Translations under genes and position numbers: made by a program
The notes under the pieces: generated by a model
What the model was told of the DNA's origin: nothing
The model's database searches: none
Seen by the model: only the letters and a program-made list of their open reading frames with translations
Assembly: GCF_040954645.1 (NCBI RefSeq)
Contig: NC_092809.1
Span: 127,585,914 to 127,649,913, forward strand
Origin: Diabrotica undecimpunctata
Taxonomy: Eukaryota; Arthropoda; Insecta; Coleoptera; Chrysomelidae
Direction of reading: 5' to 3'
DNA length: 64,000 nt
Shown here: one piece after another, positions 1-9,399 of the stretch
Position numbering within the stretch: position 1 is the first letter of the stretch
Layout: the number at the start of each line of letters is the position of its first letter

Positions 1-204
1 GTAGACCTCTTCATACGGACTTCAGCTGGCAACTCAGTTGCCTATACCTACTTACAAAGAATTAAACCTCTTTTTGTGATACATGGTATACAGCCAGCTG
101 CAGGAATCTAATTTCCTTGTGGATTTTAATACTAAATTTTTATTCATTTTTATAAGAACAATACATATTTTAAAATTTTTTCTTTAAAAATTTTGTTTAT
201 TGAT

Positions 205-217
205 TTTAGTAGTTTTT
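205..217. repeat. Target-site duplication, left copy
   Basis: TTTAGTAGTTTTT occurs here and again, identically, at 2286-2298. The two copies bracket a minus-strand retroelement: this copy follows the A-rich 3' tail and the other precedes its 5' end. A perfect 13-bp match placed exactly at the tail is what target-primed insertion leaves. The T-rich end makes the exact border ambiguous by a few bases. Confidence 0.75.
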
Positions 218-230
218 TTTTATTTATTTA

Positions 231-256
231 CGCTGCAACCACAAGGGTTATTAGCG
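231..256 (-). promoter_or_regulatory. 3'-terminal hairpin of the ORF1-only element
   Basis: Directly before the A-rich tail, 26 bases can fold as two stacked stems: CGCT pairing with AGCG, and inside it AACC pairing with GGTT around a CTTGT loop, with small internal bulges. LINE reverse transcriptases often recognise a 3' stem-loop next to a simple repeat tail, so this is a candidate recognition site. That role is inferred. Confidence 0.4.
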
Positions 257-405
257 ACCTAAAAAATATAATACAGGTAAAGGTAGAAAAAATTACAATA
301 ATTGATACAGTTCTGAGTCTTTAAGATAACTTATTGTGTTTTTTAATATTCATGTTTTTTCCTAAGACTTGTGATGGAACAGACATGAAGTCAACAGTGA
401 TATTA

Positions 406-1878
406 TTATTCTTTAGATGAATTATTTACCGATGAGTCGGAATCTTCTTCCGATAATGAAGTTTTCACTGTAGAGAGTAAACCTATGTGTTTGCCAAGTT
501 TTCGTATTAATTTGGTGCTTATGGTTTTCATTCTTTTGTCGATGTAGTATGAATGTAATTCCGTTAGAAACTTTATAAGTACATAAGAGTCTTCTGAGTA
601 CAATTTTGTTACGCTAATTATGTCTTTTGATCCTTGTATATTTTCGAATAGATCCACTACTTGATCGAATCTTAACAATTGCTTTTCCCTTTCTACATAT
701 TCTCTAACTGGTTCCAATAATGTTTGGAGATTTGGTATATCATTTCTTAAGTTTTTGTCATCAGTTTTGGTTTTTTTCTTTAATTGAAGCTTAGGTTTTT
801 CAAAGTTTTCTTCGGAGGGTGGCGTGATTGCATCTTCTAGGGTTCTTTTTCCGGTTGCTTGGTTCGAAGTTACTTGGGGTTCGTAAGAGTTCAAATATGT
901 ATTTTTATTTGGAGGTAAGTGTTGACTTGTTTCAGGTAAGGTTGATTTATGTTTTTGGGTATTAGAGAATGACTCAGACGATGTAGGTGTTGCGATTGTA
1001 GTGTTAACTGAAGAAGTGGTCAAATGTATGGATGTATTTTGTAGTGAGCACTGTTGGGTTTGGTTTATTGATAAATTTGGGATTGCTACTCTTTGTAATG
1101 TGGTTTGAGAAGACGTAGTAAGTGTGGAGGGAGTGGTATTTGAGATTGCGGGAGTATTTTGTCGATTATCTTGTTGAGTATGATTTATTGATGAATTTTG
1201 TCTTATTTCTGTTTGCATTGCACTATCATTGTGAGGATGGATAGAAGGTGAAATATTTGGACAATTAGCTGCCTGGTGTCCAGTTAATTTGCATTTGAAA
1301 CAATTTTCGTTTTGGGCTATAAATATGCGGTATGATGTTTGTTCCAACTGGATAATAAAAGATTTAGGTAGTACAAAGTTGTCTGGAAAAGGTGAAACGA
1401 AAATTTGTCTTTGGAAGCTTAGAATATGACTAAAGGCAGGATTGGTTGCTCCTATCCGTAGATATGATATGTCTGAGAGAGGATTTAAACCTAGTTTTAT
1501 TAATTCGTCCATTATTATGTTAGAAGGTATGCTTGGACATACATTGGACAGAATTAAGCGGACTGATGGAGTTATTAATCTTCTCGCTTCTAGTATATTT
1601 CCATTTACTATTATTTTCTTTGTTTCTGCTATGAATTTATCTACTAGGTTTTTGGATGATAGATATATGCATATTTTACCGTTTGATATACGGGATGCGA
1701 AAATTATATTTTTTGGTTCTATATGCTGACTCAATCCTTCAAGATAGTCATTAATTGTACAATTCTCTAGAGTGTTAAACAAAATAGCTTGATCTCTGCT
1801 TGGGATTAATATACTACCTGGTTGACTAACTGCTTTTGAGTATGATGCATTTTGTGGTAGCTGATTGGAAGATGACAT
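406..1878 (-). CDS. Gag-like ORF1 protein of a non-LTR retroelement
   Basis: 490 residues, uninterrupted, starting at an ATG (1878-1876). It should be a nucleic-acid-binding protein that packages the element RNA. The N-terminal half (about 25-190) looks like the RRM-like fold plus linker common in Jockey/I-type ORF1 proteins. One CCHC zinc knuckle, CFKCKLTGHQAANC, lies at residues 193-206 with the C-x2-C-x4-H-x4-C spacing. Residues ~210-345 are a low-complexity Ser/Thr/Asn/Gln linker, and the C-terminus is Lys/Glu-rich with a possible helical segment. The family resemblance is to insect 'X-element/jockey nucleic-acid-binding' proteins. The open frame suggests a young insertion. No ORF2 follows downstream on the minus strand. 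Confidence 0.8.
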   Translation of the reverse strand: MSSSNQLPQNASYSKAVSQPGSILIPSRDQAILFNTLENCTINDYLEGLSQHIEPKNIIFASRISNGKICIYLSSKNLVDKFIAETKKIIVNGNILEARRLITPSVRLILSNVCPSIPSNIIMDELIKLGLNPLSDISYLRIGATNPAFSHILSFQRQIFVSPFPDNFVLPKSFIIQLEQTSYRIFIAQNENCFKCKLTGHQAANCPNISPSIHPHNDSAMQTEIRQNSSINHTQQDNRQNTPAISNTTPSTLTTSSQTTLQRVAIPNLSINQTQQCSLQNTSIHLTTSSVNTTIATPTSSESFSNTQKHKSTLPETSQHLPPNKNTYLNSYEPQVTSNQATGKRTLEDAITPPSEENFEKPKLQLKKKTKTDDKNLRNDIPNLQTLLEPVREYVEREKQLLRFDQVVDLFENIQGSKDIISVTKLYSEDSYVLIKFLTELHSYYIDKRMKTISTKLIRKLGKHIGLLSTVKTSLSEEDSDSSVNNSSKE

Positions 1879-2285
1879 CTTCTAAATGGATTTTAAAATC
1901 CGACTAAAACCGGTGCTGTTTTACAGCTTTCGTTGTGATACCAGTTCATGTAAATTGGATAATACTTATAACTGATTGCAGTTGTTTACTTAAATATATA
2001 AATCCAAATATATGAAAAAAGTATATTTTATCTACTCACTATTCCAATATTCAGTACACAAATCACTTTCACTTTTATACTTAATTACTTTTCTTAAGTT
2101 ATTAAACCACTATAAAATTAACTTCTTTGCGAGCTATTTTAGATTAGACTCGAACATGATTTTGATTTTAATATAATTCACTATTTACATGTTCAGAACT
2201 GAAGAAATAATCGTTAAATATTTAAATTTTTAAGAGAAACTTTGAAATGATTCTAAACACTTTGACAGTTTTTTGACGTTCCCCC

Positions 2286-2298
2286 TTTAGTAGTTTTT
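2286..2298. repeat. Target-site duplication, right copy
   Basis: Second exact copy of TTTAGTAGTTTTT, immediately outside the GGGGGAACGTC 5' end (minus strand) of the ORF1-only element. Confidence 0.75.
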
Positions 2299-2484
2299 AA
2301 AATTTGTTAAATATAATACCTAAAGAGTTTATTCATTAAAAACATTTTCATTATTGTCTTGTATTTATGAATAATTATTTCCTTTTTAATTATTACTATA
2401 TTTTAAAAATAATCATGAATAATGATTTGTAAATACTCATCTATAAACAACTATAAACGTTCTAAACTAAACTTATGTTTATTT

Positions 2485-2640
2485 TAAATAATTTTATTTA
2501 ATTTTATTTAATTTTATCTAATTTTGTTTATTATTATATATTTAATTTAACTATAATTTTATTTAGTTTTATATTATTTTATTTAATTTTATGTAATTTT
2601 TTTTAATTTTTTAAAAAACTTGAAAAAAAAAACTTGAAAA
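2485..2640. repeat. AT-rich degenerate tandem repeat
   Basis: About 150 bases of irregular TTTTATTTAA-type units, grading into T and A runs. There is no coding potential. Low-complexity DNA. Confidence 0.7.
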
Positions 2641-3880
2641 TTTGTTAAAAGTGTCGTCCAAAATTTATAGATGCATAACGTTTTCGATCTAGCTCAGATT
2701 ATCCTCAGTGGCTTTTTTTGGTACCTGTAACACTAAAATTGCAGTGGAAACATCAATATATGGTTTACATATTTAAATTTAAATTTTAATGCGACCCTAG
2801 ATCAATGGCAATTGTTGTAAATGTTAATACTTAAAGAGCAACATGCTTCCTTGCTCGAATTGAACACGTGGTTCTTGTCAGTTAAAACGACACAGTTGAC
2901 AGTTGGTCTGTGGAGAACATATCTAAGCGACCACGATCGCGATTGCGTCGACGATGGCGATGGCGATCTTGGTTTCTGCAGAAAGCCAACACATCGGGCC
3001 GATAGCGACCTTCTATTTTAATTAGTATAAATAATACAGTTGGAAATATAGTGTATAAAAAGTGCGATTTTCAAGAAAAACAAGTATTGCTTGTTGTAGT
3101 ATTGTTGGACGAAAAAAGACAATTCAATCCAATTCGAAGGTATATAATATGATAATTATTTCGGGTAAAAAAAGTTTAGTAAGAAATATTAGGCGGTCTA
3201 TTTTTTCCATTTCTAAATGCAGATATTTATGCAGTTTGGGTACATGATACCTACTAACCTGAGGCACAAATAAAAAAATCTGGGACATGTCGAACAATAT
3301 ACGATTTTTTTTACAATTTCAATAGTTTTTTAATAACCATTTTTATTTGCATCAACGCGGCCAGCGATCAACGTAAATTGTTGCATTCTAGACGCTAAAC
3401 TCATTATATCGCTGTGATTGTCATCAGGTGCACAAATTCCTTTGATCGCCAGCAGGTCGCGACAAAGATGTGCTGATCCTTTGATTTGTTTCAGACGCGT
3501 CGGCATCGTGAATGCCATCGCGTCGGAATCGCGTAGGTGTGTTTTTCGCTTATAAAGTATTCACTTCAAAACGAAGAATTTCTGACAAACAAGTACTATT
3601 TTGGGCTGGGTAAACACATGAAAAGTAGGAACGTAAGTCAGGAAATAGAAATAATAATATACATAACACTTATATGGTCAGTGCTAACATATTGATCGGT
3701 AACATGGACCATCTCCAAGACAGATAGTTACCTCTTGCGCATATTTGAACGAGAATCCTGAATACTCTGATATCTGTAAAAAACGGTTTTTGTAGGAAGA
3801 AGTATAACAATAAAGTATACTACAAATAAAGATATCTGGTGGTATAGACGTTATATCCCTCAAACTCTATCAAAACTTCA
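2641..3880. other. Unassigned intergenic stretch with two CpG-containing patches
   Basis: No recognisable gene. Two patches at about 2925-3010 and 3345-3545 are richer in GC and in CGA/TCG words than the surroundings and contain short open frames (61-66 codons) that match no family I know. They could be remnants of another element or single-copy host DNA. Confidence 0.4.
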
Positions 3881-3884
3881 GTCT

Positions 3885-4205
3885 TTTGAGCTATGGTCAT
3901 ACAGAAGGATCCTCAAGATACCATGGACAGACAAAGTCACCAATAAAAAAGTACTGCAGTCGTAAGCTGCAGTACTTGGGACATATAATGAGAAATCAAG
4001 GCAGATACGAGCTACTTCAATGCATTTTGCAAGGTAAAATTAAAGGAAAAAGGGCCCAAGGATGAAGAAGAGGATATTCTTCTTGCTAACCTAAGAGCAT
4101 GGTATGGAAAGACCTCAACACAGCTATTTAGTATAGCAACCAACAAAGTCATCATAGCCAAGATGATCGCCAACGTTCGGAACGGATAGTCACCCTAAGA
4201 AGAAG
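3885..4205 (+). pseudogene. RTE-type LINE ORF2, C-terminal tail
   Basis: Read with frame changes this gives FELWSYRRILKIPWTDKVTN, a gap with stops, a GHVMRN-like stretch and ending MIANVRNG. That is the standard C-terminal region after the RT domain in RTE-clade endonuclease-reverse transcriptases. The piece at 16790-17176 is a better preserved relative (FEMWLYRRMLRISWTARITN). Several stops and a frameshift make it dead. It ends in AAGAAGAAG, like other RTE 3' termini in the window. The RT catalytic core is absent, as expected for 5' truncation. Confidence 0.7.
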
Positions 4206-4235
4206 AATCCCTCAAAAATAAGGAACACTAAGATG

Positions 4236-4415
4236 GACAAGACATCCAGCAAAAACAACCCTAGTAAACAAATTCTTATGACACAGTTGGTGATAAGTAG
4301 ATGCAGAAGTAGGCCAAAACTTAAATGGAAGGATATAGTAGACAAAAATGCTAGAAAAATAGGTGTGGTAAACTGGCAACTGGACGACTGCAAAAATATA
4401 TTTTTAAGTAAATAA
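4236..4415 (+). pseudogene. LINE C-terminal tail fragment
   Basis: About 60 codons with the pattern RSRPKLKWKDIVDKNARKIG followed by VVNWQL. This is the 'R-G-R-P-x-x-R-W-x-D-x-V ... NW' motif found at the extreme C-terminus of many RTE-like LINE ORF2 proteins. Nothing upstream belongs to the same ORF. It looks like a second, separate 5'-truncated insertion next to the fragment ending near 4205. Confidence 0.5.
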
Positions 4416-4476
4416 GAATAAGTACTACTGAGCTGTTTTTATAGTTTTTTATATTTTATTTGTATCTACCATTTTA

Positions 4477-5004
4477 GTCCGGTAAAATAAGGATGCAACC
4501 CCGGGATGAGAGATAATAAGCTGAAAATTTGCATACGTCTTTATTTTGATGGTGTAAAACTTACCTCAAAAGTCTCATATAATCACGTGTCCGCGACTTA
4601 AGATATTTAAGGTCAAAGGTCACGAAAATGAGTTTTCTACAAATATCTCGTTTTCCTTACACTTTATGACATTTAAGGTGGTAAGAAAAATTGTAGAATG
4701 GAAAATTCTCTTTAATTTTTGTCTCAAGTACTTTTATGTACCTTCAACCCTTCTTAAGATAGAGCGCAAAGAGTGGGGGACCGCTTACCTGTGTATACGG
4801 TAACGCGAAGTCAGCCAGTAGGATTCAATAAATAATAAGTTATATAGTTAATTATTCACTTAAAATGCTATTATTATCATTAAATTTTTATTATTTATTA
4901 TTTAATAAACTATATTTATAGATATTAATTATAAAATATATATTTTTTATATAATATTTATTTTATTTTTAACAAACATACAATATTAAATGAAATATTT
5001 CAAA
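4477..5004 (+). repeat. Left terminal inverted repeat
   Basis: Outer ~340 bp is mixed sequence that can be followed base by base against the right arm. The inner ~180 bp is extremely AT-rich. The outermost shared word is GTAAAATAAGG. Confidence 0.7.
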
Positions 5005-5219
5005 TGAACTTTAATGATATTTTTAACAGCTGTATATACGATAAATAAAGATCAAGTGCAGAATTCAACAATAATCATTTTTATATTTAATTAAATACTG
5101 AAAAAATCATATTTATTATTTTTTTAAATTATATATTTATTTACTAATCCAATAATCGATTTATTAAAGTTACAAATATAATATATATTCTTTTATTATG
5201 TATGGTTAATATTTTTGTA

Positions 5220-5595
5220 TTAATTTTCTTCTTCATCATCGTCTTCTTCTTCTTCTTCTTCTTCTTCTTCTTCCTCTGACCGCTCAATATCGGATTCATC
5301 ATCATCATTCTCGTTTATTAAAGTATCAGAATAAAAATATTCAAGAATATCAGGTACATATTCACTTTCTTCATTGAAATCATCTGAAGTTGATGAAGCG
5401 TTTAGACATGATTGTCCATTACACTACCCACAAATTAAAGTACATTGCAATCCTGATTTCCTGCATCCGCAATTAGAACCACAACCTTTCTTGCAATTGC
5501 AAAATATTGTATTCAGCAGTTCTTCTGCTGCTATTGTGCGTATATACATAGAAGTCCCAAATTCATTCGCCACGGTGTGTAGAAAGTCATATTAA
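5220..5595 (-). pseudogene. Cys-rich (CXC-like) protein C-terminus remnant
   Basis: On the minus strand the frame reads ...FCNCKKGCGSNCGCRKSGLQ, then CTLICG, an in-frame TAG (5426-5424), CNGQSCLN, and a Glu/Asp-rich tail ending in a run of Glu/Asp to the TAA at 5222-5220. The Cys spacing (CxC..GC..xCxCRK..LxC....CxxC.G..C.N) resembles the CXC/tesmin-type cysteine module that ends many uncharacterised multi-copy insect proteins. The upstream frame opens only near 5595 after a TAA, so most of the protein is missing. The CTT-rich run at ~5234-5275 is the coding DNA of the acidic tail, not an independent microsatellite. The parent transposon family is not known to me. Confidence 0.6.
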
Positions 5596-5714
5596 AAAAA
5601 ACCGGTTAGGTCATATATAACAAAGGAGCATCTGCTACAGCTTCGCAGAAATAGCAACCGCCGTACAAGAGATTTGTATTTCGAGATATAATATTCGTAG
5701 TAATATGGACGAAA

Positions 5715-6237
5715 AGTATTTTATTTAATATTGTATGTTTGTTAAAAATAAACAAATATTATATAAAAAATATATATTTTATAATTAATATCTATAAATA
5801 TAGTTTATTAAATAATAAATAATAAAAATTTAATGATAATATTAGTATTTTAACTGAATAATTAACTATATAACTTATTATTTATTGAATCCTACTGACT
5901 GACTTCGCGTTACCGTATACACAGGTAAGCGGTCCCCCACTCTTTGCGCTCTATCTTAAGAAGGGTTGAAGGTACATAAAACTACCTGAGACAAAAATTG
6001 AAGAGAATTTTCCATTCTACAATTTTTCTTACCACCTTAAATGTCATAAAGTGTAAGGGAAACGAGATATTTGCAGAAAACTCATTTTCGTGACCTTTGA
6101 CCTTTAATATCTTAAGTCGTGATTATATGAGACTTTTGAGGTAAGTTTTATACCATCAGAATAAAGACGTATGCAAATTTTCAGCTTATTATCTTTCATT
6201 CCGAGGTTTGCCCCCTTTTTTGCCTTATTTTACTAGA
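5715..6237 (-). repeat. Right terminal inverted repeat
   Basis: Inverted counterpart of 4477-5004, ending outward at CCTTATTTTACTAG. It is close to but not identical with the left arm (for example an inserted C/T-rich stretch near 6210), so the insertion is not brand new. Confidence 0.7.
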
Positions 6238-6894
6238 TTATTTGTTATAGTTTGTTTACAAATGATAGATAAAAAACTAATAATGTATCTTTATCTTCCT
6301 CCATTACTAAGAAAATCTAACCAAAACCAGTTAGGATAATACACTTATTTATGTTAATACCTAGAAGAATATACTAAACACCTAAAGCTTTTTATCTCCC
6401 CCAGGCGTTCAATGTTCCTCTCTATTACTTATCACTAAACCGAGTGAAACGTCCTCAAAGTCCTAAACGGCTAAAACTTCTTCCATTAACGTGGTGTAAC
6501 GAACTAGTTTTAAACTCACATGTGCCAAAGGACCTTTACCATTATAACTTTCAATTTAAATATGAAAAGTGGCGTGCAAAGGAGTAGTTAACTAGATTTT
6601 GTTTGTTTGAAAAAATAAATCGATTAAAGTCGGAGAATTATTCATTCTCCAAGTTAGAACAAGTTACTAACAAGTTAAATAATAATATTTACGGTTCACT
6701 TAGTAAAAACTAGCAGTCAAATATTACTTGTTTGGTTATTTTCAATGTTCCTGCCATTTTTAGTTAATAGTTTAATTATCTCAATTTTTTATCATGATCA
6801 TTTTCTTTTCATTTACCTCTATGTGGGAATGATATCCATATTTTATTTCTATACACGTTTATATTTTCCGTGATACTAATATCAACCCAATTTA
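6238..6894. other. AT-rich stretch with no identifiable feature
   Basis: No open frame of note and no repeat or LINE motif that I could recognise. Confidence 0.4.
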
Positions 6895-7600
6895 CCTACA
6901 TATCTTGCGTCTTTCCCAGGTTTTTTTTGGTCTTCCTCTCCTACTCTTCCCAGAAACTTGCAAATCAGCGATTCTTCATTTTTGGTGATGAACGACTCGA
7001 CGTTTAACATGCGCAAAATCTATGCTCTCTCATTTTGGCATCAATTTGTGACACTTCTAGACAGCCCTAAATTCCTAATTTTATTGTTTTTTGTCACTTC
7101 ACTCATCCGCCTAAATATTCTCATTTTAGCACATCATGCATTTGTCGTTTCTCTTTCTTTTTAATTGCCCAATATTTATTTCAATACAACGTAGCTGCAT
7201 TATGCCAGTTTTATAGAATTTTTTATTAAAATCTCCCTGTTACACTACACAACACTTGCTTTTTTTCCACTTTATCCATCCCACCCTAATTCTACTGCAT
7301 ATATTTTCATCTATTTTCAAATTACATTATAATTACATTATAAAGTTTTTGTTTTATTTGTAGTAACTCACGTGCAATCCTAATTTCAAATTAAATTAAT
7401 CAATCCCTGCAATACCTATCCTAATACTAGTTGTTACTCCTTCATACCATATTTCACAATCTTCACATACTCAGCGAAGACTCATTTCTTAAGCGAATCT
7501 CTCGAGGAACTCGATATGCTCTCTCATAATGAAAATAGCATATGTTGTTGATCTGCCTTGCATAAACCCAAACTGATTATTGGATATTCCGTATTCTTAG
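6895..7600 (-). pseudogene. Degraded RTE-clade LINE ORF2 (RT to tail, internally deleted)
   Basis: Fragments read on the minus strand line up in ORF2 order. First NNQFGFMQGRSTTYAIF (RT motif, near 7560), then YEGVTTSIRIGIAGID (near 7410), a GWxKW..S..V stretch near 7270, then KMRIFRRMSEVTKNNKIRN (near 7100) and a GRPKK-like end near 6920. These are signature blocks of RTE-type ORF2. The catalytic xADD block and much of the palm are deleted, and frames change repeatedly. It lies head-to-tail with the much better preserved RTE copy immediately upstream on the same strand, but the two differ in sequence. Confidence 0.65.
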
Positions 7601-7639
7601 AGTTATTTTATTTATTTTAGAGTTATTCGAGGTTAAAAT

Positions 7640-9275
7640 TTTTGTTTTAACCATCCAGCAGTCGCATACGGTCTCGCAGTCCGAAACAAAGTTTTTGATT
7701 TTAACGAGAGTGGAGAAGAAGACATTCGGATGTACAGTACCTTCCCATTTATATTTAGAACATGCCCATACCACCTTAATTGTTTCTTCTCTATATCTTG
7801 AGTTATATTTCCTTCTATTCCCATACGTTGTTTTATTACATCATTTCTGATCCGGTCTCGTCTGGAAATACCTAAAGATTTTCTCATTGCATCCATCTCT
7901 ACTGCTTCTATTCGCTTTTTGTTCTTTTCACTAATTCTCCATGTTTCAGCGCCATAAAGAAGAGTAGTTTTAATCATGGTCTCATATATATTAAATTTCC
8001 TTCCTTTCGTTATCTCTTTACTCCACAGTATACCATTGAGACATCCTAAGACTTTCTTTGCTTGAGTGATTCGTTTTTCTATTTCCCGTGTATCAGTTCC
8101 TGTATTGTCAAAGGCAACACCCAAGTAGTCATAGCTCTGACAGCAGGAAATATGTTGTCCGTTTTCGAGGTCTATGTTATCTGACTCGTTTCCAATACAA
8201 AGATATTTGGTTTTTGTTGTATTGACATTCATTCCCCAGTCGTTATATTCTTCTATCAGTTTTCTTAGCATGTACTGCATGTCTTCCCTGTCGGTCGCTA
8301 GCACTACCTGGTCATCAGCAAACTGGAGTGTATATATACATTCATTGCTAAGCTCTATACCCATCCTATGTACCTTTCTTTTCCATCTTTCCAATGCCGC
8401 TGCAACATATATCTTGAATAAGGTTGGTGAGATACAGCATCCCTGTCTTAAGCCTTTTGTAACCAGGAATTCTTCCGTTAGATATTTTCCTGTTTTTATC
8501 TGTGCCTTAGAGTCTCTATATAGTTATTGTACAGCATTTATCAATGTGTGGTTAATGTTAGATCTTTTCAACGTTGTCCACAGTTTTGTTAAGGGGATGT
8601 TGTCATATGCTTTTTGCAGGTCTACAAAAGTAATATGAGTTTCTAGATTCTTAGCCGATCTTTTTTCTATTATTTGTTTAAGACAAAATACGTTATCGGT
8701 GCACGATCTTCCTGCACGGAACCCGCTTTGTTCTTCCTCTTCATTGTGCTTATATTCTTCCTCGATCATATTCCTCAAAATTCGTCCATACAGTCTGCTC
8801 AGGGTGCTGGTTACCGATATGCCTCTATAATTATTACAATTATTTTTGTCCCCCTTTTTGTGTATTGAGGACATGTATGCCGTTCTCCATTGTTCTGGTA
8901 CTGGGTGTCCATTTAGACACGGATTGATCACATAAGTTAATATTTCAAATAGTTTATGAGTTCCATTCTTAAGCATTTCAGCATAGATTCCCTCAGGTCC
9001 AGCGGATTTACCATTCTTTAGGGTCATTACAGCCTTCCTTACTGTTTCGATGTCTACCCTCGCTTCCTCTCCTTGTATATGTACTGACTGTATTGGGGAG
9101 TTCGCTAGGTATTCTTGTCTTGTCTCTGTCAGCAAGCTTTCATAGTGATCTTTCCATTGTCTTGGTTTTATGGTGTGTATGTGTGCTTTGTCTTTTCCTG
9201 TATTTTTTACTGATTGTATAAAATTCCATACCTCTGTACATTGCTTCCCTCCGATGTATGTATTGATTTCTTGAC
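7640..9275 (-). pseudogene. RTE-like LINE ORF2, reverse transcriptase and tail, one stop
   Basis: One frame runs ~9275 to 7633 interrupted by a single TAA (8526-8524). In order: linker; KNGKSAGPEGIYAEMLKNG; SSIHKKGDKNNCNNYRGISV (RT finger); QSGFRAGRSCTDNVF; TFVDLQKAYDNIP (first catalytic Asp); stop; KGLRQGCCISPTLFKIYV; LQFADDQVVLATDRED (catalytic DD intact); the SYDYLGV block; LLYGAETWRI; and the tail RWYGHVLNINGKVLY, where homology fades near 7745. The endonuclease domain is missing, so the copy is 5'-truncated at about 9300. Apart from the stop the coding capacity is well kept, which suggests modest age. It encoded the enzyme for target-primed reverse transcription. The exact clade (RTE versus a close relative) needs a tree. 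Confidence 0.8.
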
Positions 9276-9399
9276 ATTTCTGACTATTTTTTTACTTCCT
9301 TAATTTATTTGTGAAGGTATTTATTATTAAATACAGTTGTTTTAACCTGGTTTATTTATTTATAATTTACATGAGTTATTACGAAGAACAACTGAAGAA

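Larger units (their letters stand above)
218..2285 (-). mobile_element. ORF1-only non-LTR retroelement, complete unit
   Basis: A 2.07-kb minus-strand unit bounded by 13-bp direct repeats. Reading on the minus strand it begins GGGGGAACGTC at 2285, has a ~400-nt leader, one intact 490-codon gag-like ORF1 (1878-406), a ~165-nt trailer with a small terminal hairpin, and an A-rich TAAATAAATAAAA-type tail. No endonuclease or reverse transcriptase coding follows ORF1: the trailer is too short and goes directly to the tail. It is therefore a non-autonomous element that must use another LINE's enzyme, in the manner of half-LINEs or HeT-A. An alternative is a retrocopy of an mRNA from a domesticated gag gene. 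Confidence 0.65.
4477..6237. mobile_element. DNA element with ~520-bp terminal inverted repeats
   Basis: The stretch 4477-5004 is the reverse complement, with scattered differences, of 5715-6237. Both arms start at the outside with a GTAAAATAAGG core, and contain the words CGTATACACAGGTAAGCGG and GTCCCCCACTCTTTGCGCTC (given here in the right-arm orientation). The ~710-bp centre holds a minus-strand Cys-rich protein remnant (5220-5595). I cannot fix the target duplication. The size and structure suggest an internally deleted, non-autonomous derivative of a larger DNA transposon. Foldback-type elements are an alternative. Confidence 0.7.

Noticed and set aside
3330..3518. 62-codon minus-strand open frame as part of a gag gene
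   Set aside because: Looks protein-like but has no recognisable domain or second supporting block. Left inside the unassigned stretch.
5234..5275. (CTT)n run as an RTE 3' microsatellite
   Set aside because: In frame it encodes the Glu-rich end of the minus-strand Cys-rich remnant, and no LINE tail adjoins it.
8174..8638. 154-codon plus-strand open frame as a gene
   Set aside because: Antisense shadow of the RTE-type reverse transcriptase, which has all expected motifs on the minus strand.
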